Positions 1 to 9,148 of a stretch of 64,000 nucleotides of DNA are shown piece after piece. The notes below the pieces were generated by a model, which saw only the letters and a list, made by a program, of their open reading frames with translations, was not told the DNA's origin and searched no databases. The translations under genes were made by a program, and so were the position numbers. The DNA is from Bacteroidales bacterium (lineage in GTDB: Bacteria > Bacteroidota > Bacteroidia > Bacteroidales > UBA932). Within the stretch, counting starts at the first letter, position 1, and the number at the start of each line of letters is the position of its first letter. Location: positions 171,595 to 235,594 of the forward strand of contig JAFVQD010000008.1 in assembly GCA_017504965.1 (NCBI GenBank), in the 5' to 3' direction.

Positions 1-302
1 GAATAGAGGTAAATGGGGAGATGGAGAGTCTCCAATACTTCCTCAAAGGTGCAGAGCGTTCTCTCAAACCTGGCGGAAGGCTCTCTGTAATAACATACCA
101 CTCTCTCGAGGACAGGATGGTGAAGAACTTTATCAAAACAGGCTCCATAGACGGAAATGAAGAGAAGGATTTGTATGGAAGGAGACTGACCACCATAAAA
201 AGTGTAAACAAGAAACCGATACTCCCCTCTGATATGGAGATAGCCCAGAACACCAGAGCCAGGAGTGCAAAATTAAGGATAGGAGAAAAGATAGATGGCT
301 AA
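1..302 (+). CDS. rsmH: 16S rRNA m4C1402 methyltransferase RsmH, 3' end only
   Basis: This is the C-terminal end (about 100 codons, in frame from base 3) of the S-adenosylmethionine-dependent enzyme that N4-methylates C1402 in the decoding centre of 16S rRNA. The run KPGGRLSVITYHSLEDR and the basic tail with NTRARSAKLR are typical of the family. The start and the SAM-binding core lie outside the window. It sits at the head of the division/cell wall cluster, its usual place. The stop codon lies inside the start region of the next gene (ATGGCTAA, 8-nt overlap), which suggests translational coupling. Identification is firm; only the 5' truncation limits it. Confidence 0.95.
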   Translation, partial: IEVNGEMESLQYFLKGAERSLKPGGRLSVITYHSLEDRMVKNFIKTGSIDGNEEKDLYGRRLTTIKSVNKKPILPSDMEIAQNTRARSAKLRIGEKIDG

Positions 303-618
303 AGGATCTCTTATAGGCAACATACTGGGAGGACAAATTTTAGTGAGAGGCGGAGGCCTCATCAAACACTGGAAATTTGTCTTGTATGTTTTTTTATTGG
401 TTATCCTTTACATCTCATTCAGGTTTGAGGTGAGAGACACTATGATGGAGGAGGTGCAGAACGAGGAGACTCTGAAAGATCTCCGGGCCGAGTACTCAAA
501 CAAGATGACCAGGATGCTCCAGCTAAGCAAGAGAGGTGAGATAGAGGCTAAGCTCTCATCACACAACTCTCCGCTGGTGCCGCCAAAATACCCACCGACA
601 ATAATATCGAAAGAGTGA
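295..618 (+). CDS. ftsL: FtsL-like divisome membrane protein
   Basis: A small (107 aa) bitopic membrane protein in the ftsL position between rsmH and the division transpeptidase. A short, basic, glycine-rich cytoplasmic segment precedes one transmembrane helix at about residues 27-43 and a periplasmic stretch rich in E, K and R (about 50-85) that fits a coiled coil. Known FtsL proteins bind FtsQ and FtsB and activate FtsW/FtsI. Sequence similarity is weak across phyla, so the name rests on size, topology and gene order. The start ATG overlaps the end of rsmH by 8 nt and the stop is one base from the next ATG, so it is co-translated. A separate ftsB is not seen in the cluster. Confidence 0.85.
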   Translation: MAKGSLIGNILGGQILVRGGGLIKHWKFVLYVFLLVILYISFRFEVRDTMMEEVQNEETLKDLRAEYSNKMTRMLQLSKRGEIEAKLSSHNSPLVPPKYPPTIISKE

Positions 619-619
619 T

Positions 620-2755
620 ATGTCAGATAAGAACAATATAGAGAAGATCGTAAGCAGGTTCACCCTGATACACTACGCATTTCTGGTGATAGCACTGGGA
701 GTGGTCTTTCGTATTGTTCAGATCCAATTCATCTCCAAAGACAAAATATCCCTTGACGACATCTACGAAGAGCAGGTTATAGAGCCCAAGAGGGGGAGCA
801 TACTCGCTTCGGACGGACGACCTCTGGCCATATCTGTCCCATCGTTCCAGATCAGGATGGACTGCGTGGCTCCACACGACACCCTCTGGGAGAAAGAGAT
901 AGACGCCCTCAGTGCATCCCTCGCCTCACTTTTCAAAAACAAATCTGCTGCAGCATACAAAAAAGAGCTGAACAAGGCTCGCGACAATAAGAAAAGATAC
1001 TACACCGTAGGAAACCGCAATATCGGCTATCTGGAGATGAAAGAGGTGGAGCAATTCCCCATCTACCGCCACGGAAAGTTCAGAGGTGGTCTTATGCTCA
1101 TCCCCAAGAACAAGAGGGAGAATCCCTACGGAAGCCTCGCCCTCAGGACTATCGGTTACACCAATGAGGTGGGAGAAGGTGTAGGTATAGAGAAGAGTTT
1201 CAATTACAAACTGGAGGGCAAACAGGGGAAGCAGTACATTATGCGCCAGCTGGGTGGAAAATACATCAGGGTAGCTGGAGAAGATGTGATCCCCGCCGAG
1301 GATGGCTACGATATCCGCACCACAATAGATATTGACATACAGGAGGCTGCAGAGAAAGCACTTCGTAGCCAGCTGGCCAAGAGTGACCTTCTGGAGGGTG
1401 GAACAGCTGTAGTAATGGAGGTCTCCACTGGTGCTATCAGGGCCATAGTCAATATGAAGAAGACCAAGGATGGAAAATTTGACGAGAACTACAACTACGC
1501 CATCGGCGAAGCCACCGAACCAGGCTCAACGCTGAAGCTGGCCACTCTGGTGTCTCTTATCGAGGATGGTTACATCACCCTCGACACCCCTACCGACGGT
1601 GGAAATGGAGAGTGGTTCTACAATAAAGTGAGGTTCTCAGACACCCGTGCAGGTGGCTATGGAAAGATGACAGTAAAGGAGGCATTCGGAAAATCTTCGA
1701 ATGTTTGCTTCGCTAAACTCGCCGTAGAGCATTACGGACAGTCGATGGAAGACGAGATGACATTCGTATCGAGAATCACCAGTATGAAGATTGGGGAGAA
1801 ATTTGGACTTGACCTCGATGGAGAGGGGTATTCCACCATCTACACCCCTAACGACACCAAAATGTGGTCCAAAGTGTCACTCCCTATGATGGCCATCGGT
1901 TACGGTATGCTGATAACCCCTCTGCACACCCTCACATTCTATAACGCCATCGCCAATGACGGCAAGATGATGAAACCCTACTTCGTGGAGGATTTTGAGC
2001 AGGACGGAGATATCAAGGAGCTGTTCAAGCCGCAGATAATCAGCGGTGCCATATGTTCAAAAAGTACAGTCAACGAGGTGAAGAAGGCACTCCGCCACGT
2101 GGTGGAGAAAGGTACCGCATCCAGATACAATGATCCCCGCTATGAGTTCTCCGGAAAGACAGGCACAGCCCAGATAGCCACCAACGGCAGATATGTCGAT
2201 GCAGATGGATACAGACGGCACCAGGCCTCATTTGCAGGATTCTTCCCCTCAAACAAGCCCAAATACTCCTGTATAGTGGTATTGTACTCTGCGAAGACCA
2301 GACAGAATTTCTACGGAGGTACCTGGGCCACCCCGGTATTCAAAGAGATAGCTGACAACATATACACCACACATCCCGAATGGGAGTCTCCCGTGAGAGG
2401 GAGAGGGGTGGAACCTAAGGATAACCCCTCTGTCGCAGGGGGGATGGCATCTGAAGTAAAAAGGAGCCTTGAAGATATGCCAGTCAAAGGGAAGCCTTCC
2501 ATCCCGGGTGAGGGGTGGATCTCTGTCAGTAACTCCGACAGCACCACTATGAGATCCCAAAGGATGAAAATAGAGACAGAAGTGATGCCCAATGTGAAAG
2601 GTTTCGGACTTAAAGACGCTCTATATATCCTTGAGAATGAAGGATATAGCGTATCATTCGAAGGAAGAGGAAGGGTATCCGAACAAATACCTACTGCAGG
2701 GGACACTGTACGGTTCGGATCGAAAGTCAAACTAATTTTGAAGGAGAGCAAATAG
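620..2755 (+). CDS. ftsI: division-specific peptidoglycan transpeptidase (PBP3/FtsI) with C-terminal PASTA
   Basis: A class B penicillin-binding protein of 711 aa that cross-links septal peptidoglycan in the periplasm. It has an N-terminal signal-anchor helix at about 17-35, a PBP dimerisation domain, then the transpeptidase domain with all three catalytic motifs: S303-T-L-K306 (acylated Ser303), S359-S-N361 and K513-T-G515. A low-complexity linker follows, and one PASTA domain ends the protein from about residue 650 (starting MPNVKG). A PASTA tail is usual in the SpoVD/Bacteroidetes type and absent from the E. coli protein. Gene order next to ftsL and in an operon with ftsW supports the division role, since FtsW is its glycosyltransferase partner. 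Confidence 0.95.
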   Translation: MSDKNNIEKIVSRFTLIHYAFLVIALGVVFRIVQIQFISKDKISLDDIYEEQVIEPKRGSILASDGRPLAISVPSFQIRMDCVAPHDTLWEKEIDALSASLASLFKNKSAAAYKKELNKARDNKKRYYTVGNRNIGYLEMKEVEQFPIYRHGKFRGGLMLIPKNKRENPYGSLALRTIGYTNEVGEGVGIEKSFNYKLEGKQGKQYIMRQLGGKYIRVAGEDVIPAEDGYDIRTTIDIDIQEAAEKALRSQLAKSDLLEGGTAVVMEVSTGAIRAIVNMKKTKDGKFDENYNYAIGEATEPGSTLKLATLVSLIEDGYITLDTPTDGGNGEWFYNKVRFSDTRAGGYGKMTVKEAFGKSSNVCFAKLAVEHYGQSMEDEMTFVSRITSMKIGEKFGLDLDGEGYSTIYTPNDTKMWSKVSLPMMAIGYGMLITPLHTLTFYNAIANDGKMMKPYFVEDFEQDGDIKELFKPQIISGAICSKSTVNEVKKALRHVVEKGTASRYNDPRYEFSGKTGTAQIATNGRYVDADGYRRHQASFAGFFPSNKPKYSCIVVLYSAKTRQNFYGGTWATPVFKEIADNIYTTHPEWESPVRGRGVEPKDNPSVAGGMASEVKRSLEDMPVKGKPSIPGEGWISVSNSDSTTMRSQRMKIETEVMPNVKGFGLKDALYILENEGYSVSFEGRGRVSEQIPTAGDTVRFGSKVKLILKESK

Positions 2756-2756
2756 T

Positions 2757-4220
2757 ATGAAAATAGAACAGATCATAGAGAATATTAAGATCAGGGAGAT
2801 CCGGATCCAAGGTGACCCAGATATATCATCTATATGCATAGACTCGAGAAAATCTTGTCCCGGGGGGCTTTTCATCGCCATCAAGGGTATCGACAACGAC
2901 GGTCACAAATATATCTCCAAAGCGATCGAAGCGGGGATCTGCGCTGTAGTATATGAAGATGAGGCCTACGATGCTGTTCTGTCACAGGCACCCGATGTAT
3001 CTGCCATAAAGGTGGAGAACTCGAGAATGGCTGCAGCCATCATCGCAGACAACTTCTACGATCACCCCAGTTCAAAACTATATCTGGTAGGTGTTACCGG
3101 GACCAATGGTAAGACCACCATCGCCACACTTCTGTACCAGCTTTTCACTTCGCTTGGATATGGATGCGGCCTCCTCTCCACCATCGCTAACTACATAGAG
3201 AACGACATATACCCCACTATCAATACCACATCTGACCCGATATCGATCAATTCTCTTCTGGCTCAGATGGCCGACAGGGGGTGCGGCTACTGTTTTATGG
3301 AGGTGAGCTCCCACGCACTTGATCAGGAGAGGGTGGCAGGCCTAAAATTCAAAGGGGCCATTTTCACCAACCTCACCCACGATCATCTCGACTACCACCA
3401 CACATTTGCAGAGTATCTCAGATGTAAAAAGAAACTGTTCGACACACTTCCCAAAGGGGCGTTTGCCCTGGTCAACACAGATGACAAAAACGGGAAAGTG
3501 ATGGTTCAGAACACATCTGCCGACATATACACCTACTCACTCAGAGATGCTGCCGATTTCAAGGTCAAGATTATGGAGAAGAGCATCGAAGGCTCCCTTC
3601 TGAACATAGATGGCCGGGATGTGTGGACCAGATTTATAGGTACCCACAATGCCCACAACCTCATCGCAGTCTACGGGGCGGCAATTCTGCTCAATGCTGC
3701 AAAAGACGAGGTGCTTACCCGGATCAGCGGTCTGCAGTCAGTTTCTGGCAGACTCGAATATATCAAGGGACCCAGGGAGATTACTGCAGTAGTCGATTAT
3801 GCCCACACCCCCGATGCACTGGAAAATGTCCTTGTCACCCTAAAGGATATTGCCTGTGGCAATAATCTGGTCTGCGTCTTCGGATGCGGCGGCGACAGGG
3901 ATGCCACCAAACGCCCCGAGATGGCAGAGATAGCGGAGAAATATGCAGACAGGATCGTGGTAACATCCGACAACCCCCGCTCAGAGGAGCCCGAGGCCAT
4001 CATTCAGGATATCAAAAAGGGACTTTCGACTGCAGGCAGAGCCAAATCGCTCTTCATCACCGACAGAAGGGAGGGGATAAGGGCAGCACTTATGACCGCC
4101 AATGAGGGGTCAATCGTACTCGTAGCCGGCAAGGGGCACGAGGATTATCAGATTATCAAAGGGGTGAAGCACCACTTTGATGACAAAGAGGTAATAAGAG
4201 AGTTTTTTAACGAACAATAG
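2757..4220 (+). CDS. murE: UDP-MurNAc-tripeptide synthetase MurE, meso-DAP type
   Basis: A cytoplasmic ATP-dependent Mur ligase (487 aa) that adds the third residue to UDP-MurNAc-L-Ala-D-Glu. The P-loop G115-T-N-G-K119-T-T, the middle-domain block with THDHLDYHHTF, and the C-terminal D405-N-P-R408 motif are visible. DNPR is the established marker for meso-diaminopimelate as substrate, whereas L-lysine enzymes carry other residues there. The wall is therefore predicted to be DAP-type. The start lies one base after the ftsI stop (TAG-T-ATG), so the two are co-translated, and mraY follows after 12 bases. Length is normal for the family. Confidence 0.95.
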   Translation: MKIEQIIENIKIREIRIQGDPDISSICIDSRKSCPGGLFIAIKGIDNDGHKYISKAIEAGICAVVYEDEAYDAVLSQAPDVSAIKVENSRMAAAIIADNFYDHPSSKLYLVGVTGTNGKTTIATLLYQLFTSLGYGCGLLSTIANYIENDIYPTINTTSDPISINSLLAQMADRGCGYCFMEVSSHALDQERVAGLKFKGAIFTNLTHDHLDYHHTFAEYLRCKKKLFDTLPKGAFALVNTDDKNGKVMVQNTSADIYTYSLRDAADFKVKIMEKSIEGSLLNIDGRDVWTRFIGTHNAHNLIAVYGAAILLNAAKDEVLTRISGLQSVSGRLEYIKGPREITAVVDYAHTPDALENVLVTLKDIACGNNLVCVFGCGGDRDATKRPEMAEIAEKYADRIVVTSDNPRSEEPEAIIQDIKKGLSTAGRAKSLFITDRREGIRAALMTANEGSIVLVAGKGHEDYQIIKGVKHHFDDKEVIREFFNEQ

Positions 4221-4232
4221 AATAGAGATATT

Positions 4233-5498
4233 ATGTTATACCATCTTTTCGAATATTTGAAAGGTCTGTTTGAATTCCCAGGAGATGAACTTATGCAGTA
4301 CATCTCCTTCAGGGCACTCATTGCCAGTATGCTGGCTATAATAGTTACGATCTTTATCGGGAAGTACATCATCAGAGCTCTCCAGAGGAGACAGATCGGA
4401 GAGGAGATAAGGGATCTGGGACTTGAAGGGCAATTATCCAAGAAAGGGACACCCACTATGGGTGGTATCATCATTCTGATATCGATACTGATACCTACCC
4501 TGCTCTTCTGTGACCTCACAAATATCTATGTGATCCTCCTTATCATATCGACCGTATGGCTTGGTATTATAGGCTTCCTCGATGACTATATAAAGGTCTT
4601 CAAGAAGAATAAAGAGGGTATGCCCGGCAAATACAAAATATTCGGACAGGTATCACTGGGACTGGTCGTGGGTCTGATTCTGTGCTTCAGCGATCAGGTG
4701 GTGGTTCACGAGAAGGGGACCCCTTCGAAAGAGGAGATAGCCCAGATCGAGCAGAGCACCGGCAGCAGCTACAACCCCGAGCACAAGAGCACCAAAACCA
4801 CCATCCCATTTGTAAAAGAGAATGAGTTTGACTACAAATGGCTGGCCCCAGGGAGCGGAAGGGTAAAAGATATCCTCGGGTGGATTATATATATAATAGT
4901 AATCATCTTTGTAATCACAGCTGTATCAAACGGAACAAACCTTACCGACGGTATGGACGGACTGGCGACCGGTGTCTCTGCCATAGTAGGTGCGACACTC
5001 GGTATTCTGGCATATCTTTCCGGCAACATAATATACTCGGACTACCTGAATATAATGTACCTGCCCGATACAGGTGAGGTAGTGGTATTTATGGCAGCCC
5101 TCATCGGTGCGCTGCTGGGATTCCTGTGGTACAATTCATTCCCAGCACAGGTATTTATGGGTGACACCGGAAGCTTGGCACTGGGTGGAATCATTGCGGT
5201 AGCGGCTATCGTGATAAGAAAGGAACTCCTAATCCCTATCCTATGCGGTATCTTCTTCGTAGAGAGTCTCTCTGTCATTCTGCAGAGGGGATATTTCAAA
5301 TACACCAAGAAGAAATACGGAGCAGGGAGGAGGATCTTCAAGATGAGTCCTCTCCATCACCACTACCAGAAAGAGGGGATCCCTGCCCTGATACAGAGGC
5401 CTGTCAAGGCTATACCGGAGGCCAAAATCGTGATGAGATTCTGGCTTGTAGCCATCATACTGGCAGTAATTACAGTAGTAACATTGAAGATTAGATAA
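4233..5498 (+). CDS. mraY: phospho-MurNAc-pentapeptide transferase MraY
   Basis: A polytopic inner-membrane enzyme (421 aa) that transfers phospho-MurNAc-pentapeptide to undecaprenyl phosphate, giving lipid I. Family motifs are present: [12 protein letters not shown] early, [12 protein letters not shown] in the middle (Mg-binding Asp residues), [13 protein letters not shown], and the histidine-rich [12 protein letters not shown] loop. It is longer than the E. coli enzyme (360 aa) mainly because of a hydrophilic insert at about residues 160-205, a feature I associate with Bacteroidetes MraY. It lies in the expected order between murE and murD. Confidence 0.95.
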   Translation: MLYHLFEYLKGLFEFPGDELMQYISFRALIASMLAIIVTIFIGKYIIRALQRRQIGEEIRDLGLEGQLSKKGTPTMGGIIILISILIPTLLFCDLTNIYVILLIISTVWLGIIGFLDDYIKVFKKNKEGMPGKYKIFGQVSLGLVVGLILCFSDQVVVHEKGTPSKEEIAQIEQSTGSSYNPEHKSTKTTIPFVKENEFDYKWLAPGSGRVKDILGWIIYIIVIIFVITAVSNGTNLTDGMDGLATGVSAIVGATLGILAYLSGNIIYSDYLNIMYLPDTGEVVVFMAALIGALLGFLWYNSFPAQVFMGDTGSLALGGIIAVAAIVIRKELLIPILCGIFFVESLSVILQRGYFKYTKKKYGAGRRIFKMSPLHHHYQKEGIPALIQRPVKAIPEAKIVMRFWLVAIILAVITVVTLKIR

Positions 5499-5508
5499 CA
5501 TAAAGACG

Positions 5509-6843
5509 ATGAGTAGAATAGTGGTTCTTGGGGGCGGCGAAAGCGGAATAGGAGCGGCTGTCCTCGCAAAAGTTAAAGGTCACGACACTTTCCTGTCAGA
5601 CAATAGCACCATAGGTGAAAAAGAGAAAGAGACTCTGGCCAGATATGAGATCCCTTACGAAGAGGGTGGACACACTATGGATAAGATTCTGAGTGCCGAT
5701 GAGGTGATCAAAAGTCCGGGCATACCGGACACCATCCCCGTTATTCAGGCTATTCTTAATCAGGGGATTCCTGTGATCTCTGAGATCGAGTTCGGCGGCA
5801 GATATGACCGTGCGAAAAAAATCTGCATCACAGGAAGCAATGGCAAGACCACCACTACATCGATAATCTACTATCTGCTCAAAAACGCAGGACTCAATGT
5901 GGGCCTCGGTGGGAATATCGGTGCAAGCTACGCATATCAGGTAGCCACTTGTGACTACGACATATATGTGCTGGAGCTGAGCAGTTTCCAGCTCGACGGT
6001 ATGTACGACTTCAGGGCCGACATAGCCATTCTGCTCAATATCACCCCTGACCATCTCGACAGGTATGACCACAAGATGGAGAACTATGTCAAGGCCAAAT
6101 TCAGAATCACCCAGAATATGTCCCAGGAGGACTGCTTTATCTTCTGCGAAGATGATGACATCACTGTAGGTCACCTCAGTCAGGTGGTGACCAAAGCCAA
6201 GATGTTCCCGTTCTCACAGAAGCGTCAAGTGGAGCAGGGTGGTTACATTAAGGATGAGATGATGGTAGTGAAGTGCGAAAATGAAGAGTACACTATGCCG
6301 CTCGCTGAGCTCTCACTTTCGGGCAAACACAACATCTATAACTCTTTGGCAGCAGCTATCACCGGTAAGATAATGAAGATTACCAATAAGGTGATCCGTG
6401 AAAGCCTCAGCTCATTCAAAGCTGTAGAGCACAGGCTTGAGAAGGTCCTCTCTATCAGAGATATCCTCTTTATCAATGACTCCAAGGCCACCAATGTAAA
6501 CTCCACCTGGTACGCACTTGAGAGTATGGATCGCCCAGTGGTATGGATCGCCGGAGGCAAGGACAAAGGGAATGACTATGAACCCCTGTACGACCTGGTA
6601 AAGGATAAAGTGAAAGCGCTGGTATGTATGGGTGTAGACAATAAGAAACTCCACGACTGTTTTGACGGGATGATCCCTACAGTAGTGGATGCATCATCGG
6701 CCAAAGAGGCTGTAGAGAAGGCTTATGCACTGGCAGAGTGTGGCGATGTGGTGCTTCTGTCACCCTGCTGCGCAAGCTTCGACCTCTTCAAGAGCTATGA
6801 AGATAGGGGAAGACAATTCAAAAATGCTGTAAGGGAACTGTAA
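5509..6843 (+). CDS. murD: UDP-MurNAc-L-alanine:D-glutamate ligase MurD
   Basis: A cytoplasmic Mur ligase (444 aa) that adds D-glutamate to UDP-MurNAc-L-Ala. The N-terminal nucleotide-sugar-binding Rossmann region starts VVLGGGESG. The ATP P-loop is G109-S-N-G-K113-T-T, and the central domain carries NITPDHLDRYDHK. The C-terminal domain has NDSKATNVNSTWYAL and DVVLLSPCCASFDLF, both characteristic of MurD. It sits between mraY and ftsW with short gaps, as in the standard dcw order. Confidence 0.95.
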   Translation: MSRIVVLGGGESGIGAAVLAKVKGHDTFLSDNSTIGEKEKETLARYEIPYEEGGHTMDKILSADEVIKSPGIPDTIPVIQAILNQGIPVISEIEFGGRYDRAKKICITGSNGKTTTTSIIYYLLKNAGLNVGLGGNIGASYAYQVATCDYDIYVLELSSFQLDGMYDFRADIAILLNITPDHLDRYDHKMENYVKAKFRITQNMSQEDCFIFCEDDDITVGHLSQVVTKAKMFPFSQKRQVEQGGYIKDEMMVVKCENEEYTMPLAELSLSGKHNIYNSLAAAITGKIMKITNKVIRESLSSFKAVEHRLEKVLSIRDILFINDSKATNVNSTWYALESMDRPVVWIAGGKDKGNDYEPLYDLVKDKVKALVCMGVDNKKLHDCFDGMIPTVVDASSAKEAVEKAYALAECGDVVLLSPCCASFDLFKSYEDRGRQFKNAVREL

Positions 6844-6846
6844 GAT

Positions 6847-8022
6847 ATGGCTAAGAAGTTCAGAAAGCTGCACGGAGATCAGATTATATGGCTTGTAATT
6901 CTATTACTTGCCCTAATCTCTATTGTCGCTGTCTATTCATCCTCAAGTGCTCTGGCATACAGGGATGGAACATCCACTTTCACCTATCTGTTCAAACAGT
7001 CTTTCTTCGTCTTTATCGGTTTTATCGGTCTGTTCGTATGCTACAGGATCCCATTGAGGATATACAGGATGTTCTCAATAGCCCTGCTCCTGGTAGCTGC
7101 CGGATTCCTCAGCTATATTCTCTTCAAGGGTATGGTGCTGAATCAGGCTGCCAGATGGATCCCTCTGGGTCCGATCACCTTCCAGCCGTCTGAGCTGGCC
7201 AAGATCGCGGTGGTACTGTATCTTGCCAGAATACTGGAGACCAAGAAGTTCACCACATTCAAGGAGTATGCGATATGGATTCTGGCACCACTCGGGGTGA
7301 TCTGCCTGCTATGTCTCTATGGAAGTGTGTCTGCCACCCTTATAGTGGGAATTACAGCATTTTTCATACTTCTGTGCGCCGGCATAAACAAGCGGTACAT
7401 AGCCTACACAGTCGGGATCATAGCTGTGGCAGCATCGCTGGTATTCCTCATCCACATCACTACGGGGGCTTTCTCCCGTCTGGACACATTTACCGCCAGA
7501 GTGGAACGCTTTTTCGTGAAAGAGGATGTGGCCACTATGACAGCGCAGGAGCTTCAGGAGTATAAAGAGAAGAATTTCCAGAGCGACCAGGCCAAAGAGG
7601 CTATCCAGCTGGGAGGTCTGTTCGGAAGAGGCCCGGGTAACAGCCTCAAGAAAGATATATTGCCACACCCCTACTCAGACTTCATCTTTGCACTGATAGT
7701 GGAGGAGCTGGGTCTGTTCGGAGGGAGTGTACTTATTCTGCTCTATCTGTGGTTTTTCTCAAGGTGCATTGCGATAGCCAAGTCCTGCACCAAGATGTAC
7801 TCGACGGTGGTGGTGCTCGGTATAGGTTTCCTTATCACCCTGCAGGCATTTATCCATATATTGGTAAATACCGGCATCTTCCCCGTAACAGGTCAGACAC
7901 TTCCTTTGGTGAGTCTGGGAGGTTCGTCCTACCTGATTATGAGCTGCGCATTTGGAATCATCCTCTCGGTCAACAGGACCATAGAGGTAAAAATTGAAAT
8001 TGAAAAGGGTAAAAATGAGTAA
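6847..8022 (+). CDS. ftsW: SEDS-family septal peptidoglycan glycosyltransferase FtsW
   Basis: A polytopic SEDS protein (391 aa, about 10 membrane helices) that polymerises lipid II at the septum together with FtsI. SEDS signatures seen are FQPSELAKIAVVLYLA in the first half and the loop with GRGPGNSLKKDILPHPYSDFIFALIVEELG, which holds the conserved periplasmic residues. The C-terminal part reads GIFPVTGQTLPLVSLGGSS. The start is three bases after murD. The stop overlaps the murG start within ATGAGTAA. RodA is the only realistic alternative, and the cluster position favours FtsW. Confidence 0.94.
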   Translation: MAKKFRKLHGDQIIWLVILLLALISIVAVYSSSSALAYRDGTSTFTYLFKQSFFVFIGFIGLFVCYRIPLRIYRMFSIALLLVAAGFLSYILFKGMVLNQAARWIPLGPITFQPSELAKIAVVLYLARILETKKFTTFKEYAIWILAPLGVICLLCLYGSVSATLIVGITAFFILLCAGINKRYIAYTVGIIAVAASLVFLIHITTGAFSRLDTFTARVERFFVKEDVATMTAQELQEYKEKNFQSDQAKEAIQLGGLFGRGPGNSLKKDILPHPYSDFIFALIVEELGLFGGSVLILLYLWFFSRCIAIAKSCTKMYSTVVVLGIGFLITLQAFIHILVNTGIFPVTGQTLPLVSLGGSSYLIMSCAFGIILSVNRTIEVKIEIEKGKNE

Positions 8023-9148
8023 AAGAATTATCATCAGCGGCGGTGGAACAGGTGGGCACATCTTCCCCGCAATATCGATAGCCAATGCACTTAAAGAGAA
8101 GGACCCCTCTACAGAGATCCTCTTCGTAGGTGCTGTCGGAAAAATGGAGATGGAGAGGGTACCTGCAGCGGGTTATCCCATCAAAGGACTACCTGTCGCA
8201 GGTCTTAAAAGATCGCTGTCCCTCTCAAATCTTGTCCTCCCTTTCAAGGTTGTCAAGAGTGTCAGGATGGCTGGTAAAATCATAGATGAATTCAGACCCG
8301 ATGTGGTGGTAGGTGTCGGCGGCTATGCCAGCGCACCTCTCCTATGGAGCGCCTCCTCAAAAGGGATCCCTACCCTCATTCAGGAGCAGAACTCATACGC
8401 AGGGCTCACAAACAAGATCCTGTCGAAGAGGGCCCGCACCATCTGCACAGCCTACGACTCGATGGAGAGGTTCTTCCCCAAGGAGAAGATCATCCTTACA
8501 GGGAACCCTATCCGTAAAGAGATTGCACCTGCCACCTCTGCACAGAGAGAGGAGGCCTACAAATATTTTTCACTCGACCCTTCCCTCCCCACAATACTTG
8601 TGGTAGGTGGAAGCCTTGGGTGCGGCACCCTCAACCGCACTATGAAAAAATGGATACTCGAAGGGGGGAGCAATGCCAAATTCCAGGTCATCTGGCAGAG
8701 TGGAAAGGGCTATGCAGAGGGGATCAATACCTTCTTCCAAGGGCTCGAAGGGGCCACCCTGGGGGAAAATTCCAGAGTCTGGAACAATGTCCACAACTGC
8801 GACTTCATCAGCAGGATGGATCTCGCCTATGCTGCGTGCGACCTGATAGTGTCCCGTGCCGGGGCGGGAACCATCTCCGAACTTTGCGCAGCTGGGAAAG
8901 CCTCCATCTTCGTCCCTTCACCTGTAGTGGCTGAAGATCACCAGACCCACAACGCTATGGCTCTGGTCCGCAAAGGGGCCGCACTGCTGATCAAAGATGC
9001 CGAGGCCGAAGAGAAATTGATGGCAGAGGTGGAGAAATTGGCATTTGATCGTGCCAGAATAAAAGAACTTGAAACCAACATCCTCACATTGGCGAAGCCA
9101 AATGCTTCAAGCGACATCGCCGACGAGGTGCTAAAACTTGCCAGATAG
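8015..9148 (+). CDS. murG: UDP-GlcNAc:lipid I N-acetylglucosaminyltransferase MurG
   Basis: A peripheral inner-membrane GT-B glycosyltransferase (377 aa from this start) that converts lipid I to lipid II. The N-terminal glycine-rich loop GGGTGGHIFPAISIA begins at about residue 8, the linker reads VGVGGYASAPLLWSA, and the donor-binding half has SRAGAGTISEL. I chose the ATG at 8015. It puts the glycine loop at the usual distance from the N-terminus and overlaps the ftsW stop by 8 nt, the same arrangement as rsmH/ftsL. An in-frame ATG at 7994 would add seven basic residues and is less likely. murC follows directly. Confidence 0.94.
   Translation: MSKRIIISGGGTGGHIFPAISIANALKEKDPSTEILFVGAVGKMEMERVPAAGYPIKGLPVAGLKRSLSLSNLVLPFKVVKSVRMAGKIIDEFRPDVVVGVGGYASAPLLWSASSKGIPTLIQEQNSYAGLTNKILSKRARTICTAYDSMERFFPKEKIILTGNPIRKEIAPATSAQREEAYKYFSLDPSLPTILVVGGSLGCGTLNRTMKKWILEGGSNAKFQVIWQSGKGYAEGINTFFQGLEGATLGENSRVWNNVHNCDFISRMDLAYAACDLIVSRAGAGTISELCAAGKASIFVPSPVVAEDHQTHNAMALVRKGAALLIKDAEAEEKLMAEVEKLAFDRARIKELETNILTLAKPNASSDIADEVLKLAR

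Noticed and set aside
5596..6174. 192-aa open frame on the minus strand.
   Set aside because: Entirely inside murD on the other strand, no recognisable motif; codon-bias shadow.
7994..8014. Upstream ATG for MurG.
   Set aside because: Adds seven residues before the conserved glycine loop and deepens overlap with ftsW; the ATG at 8015 shows the same ATGnnTAA overlap seen elsewhere.
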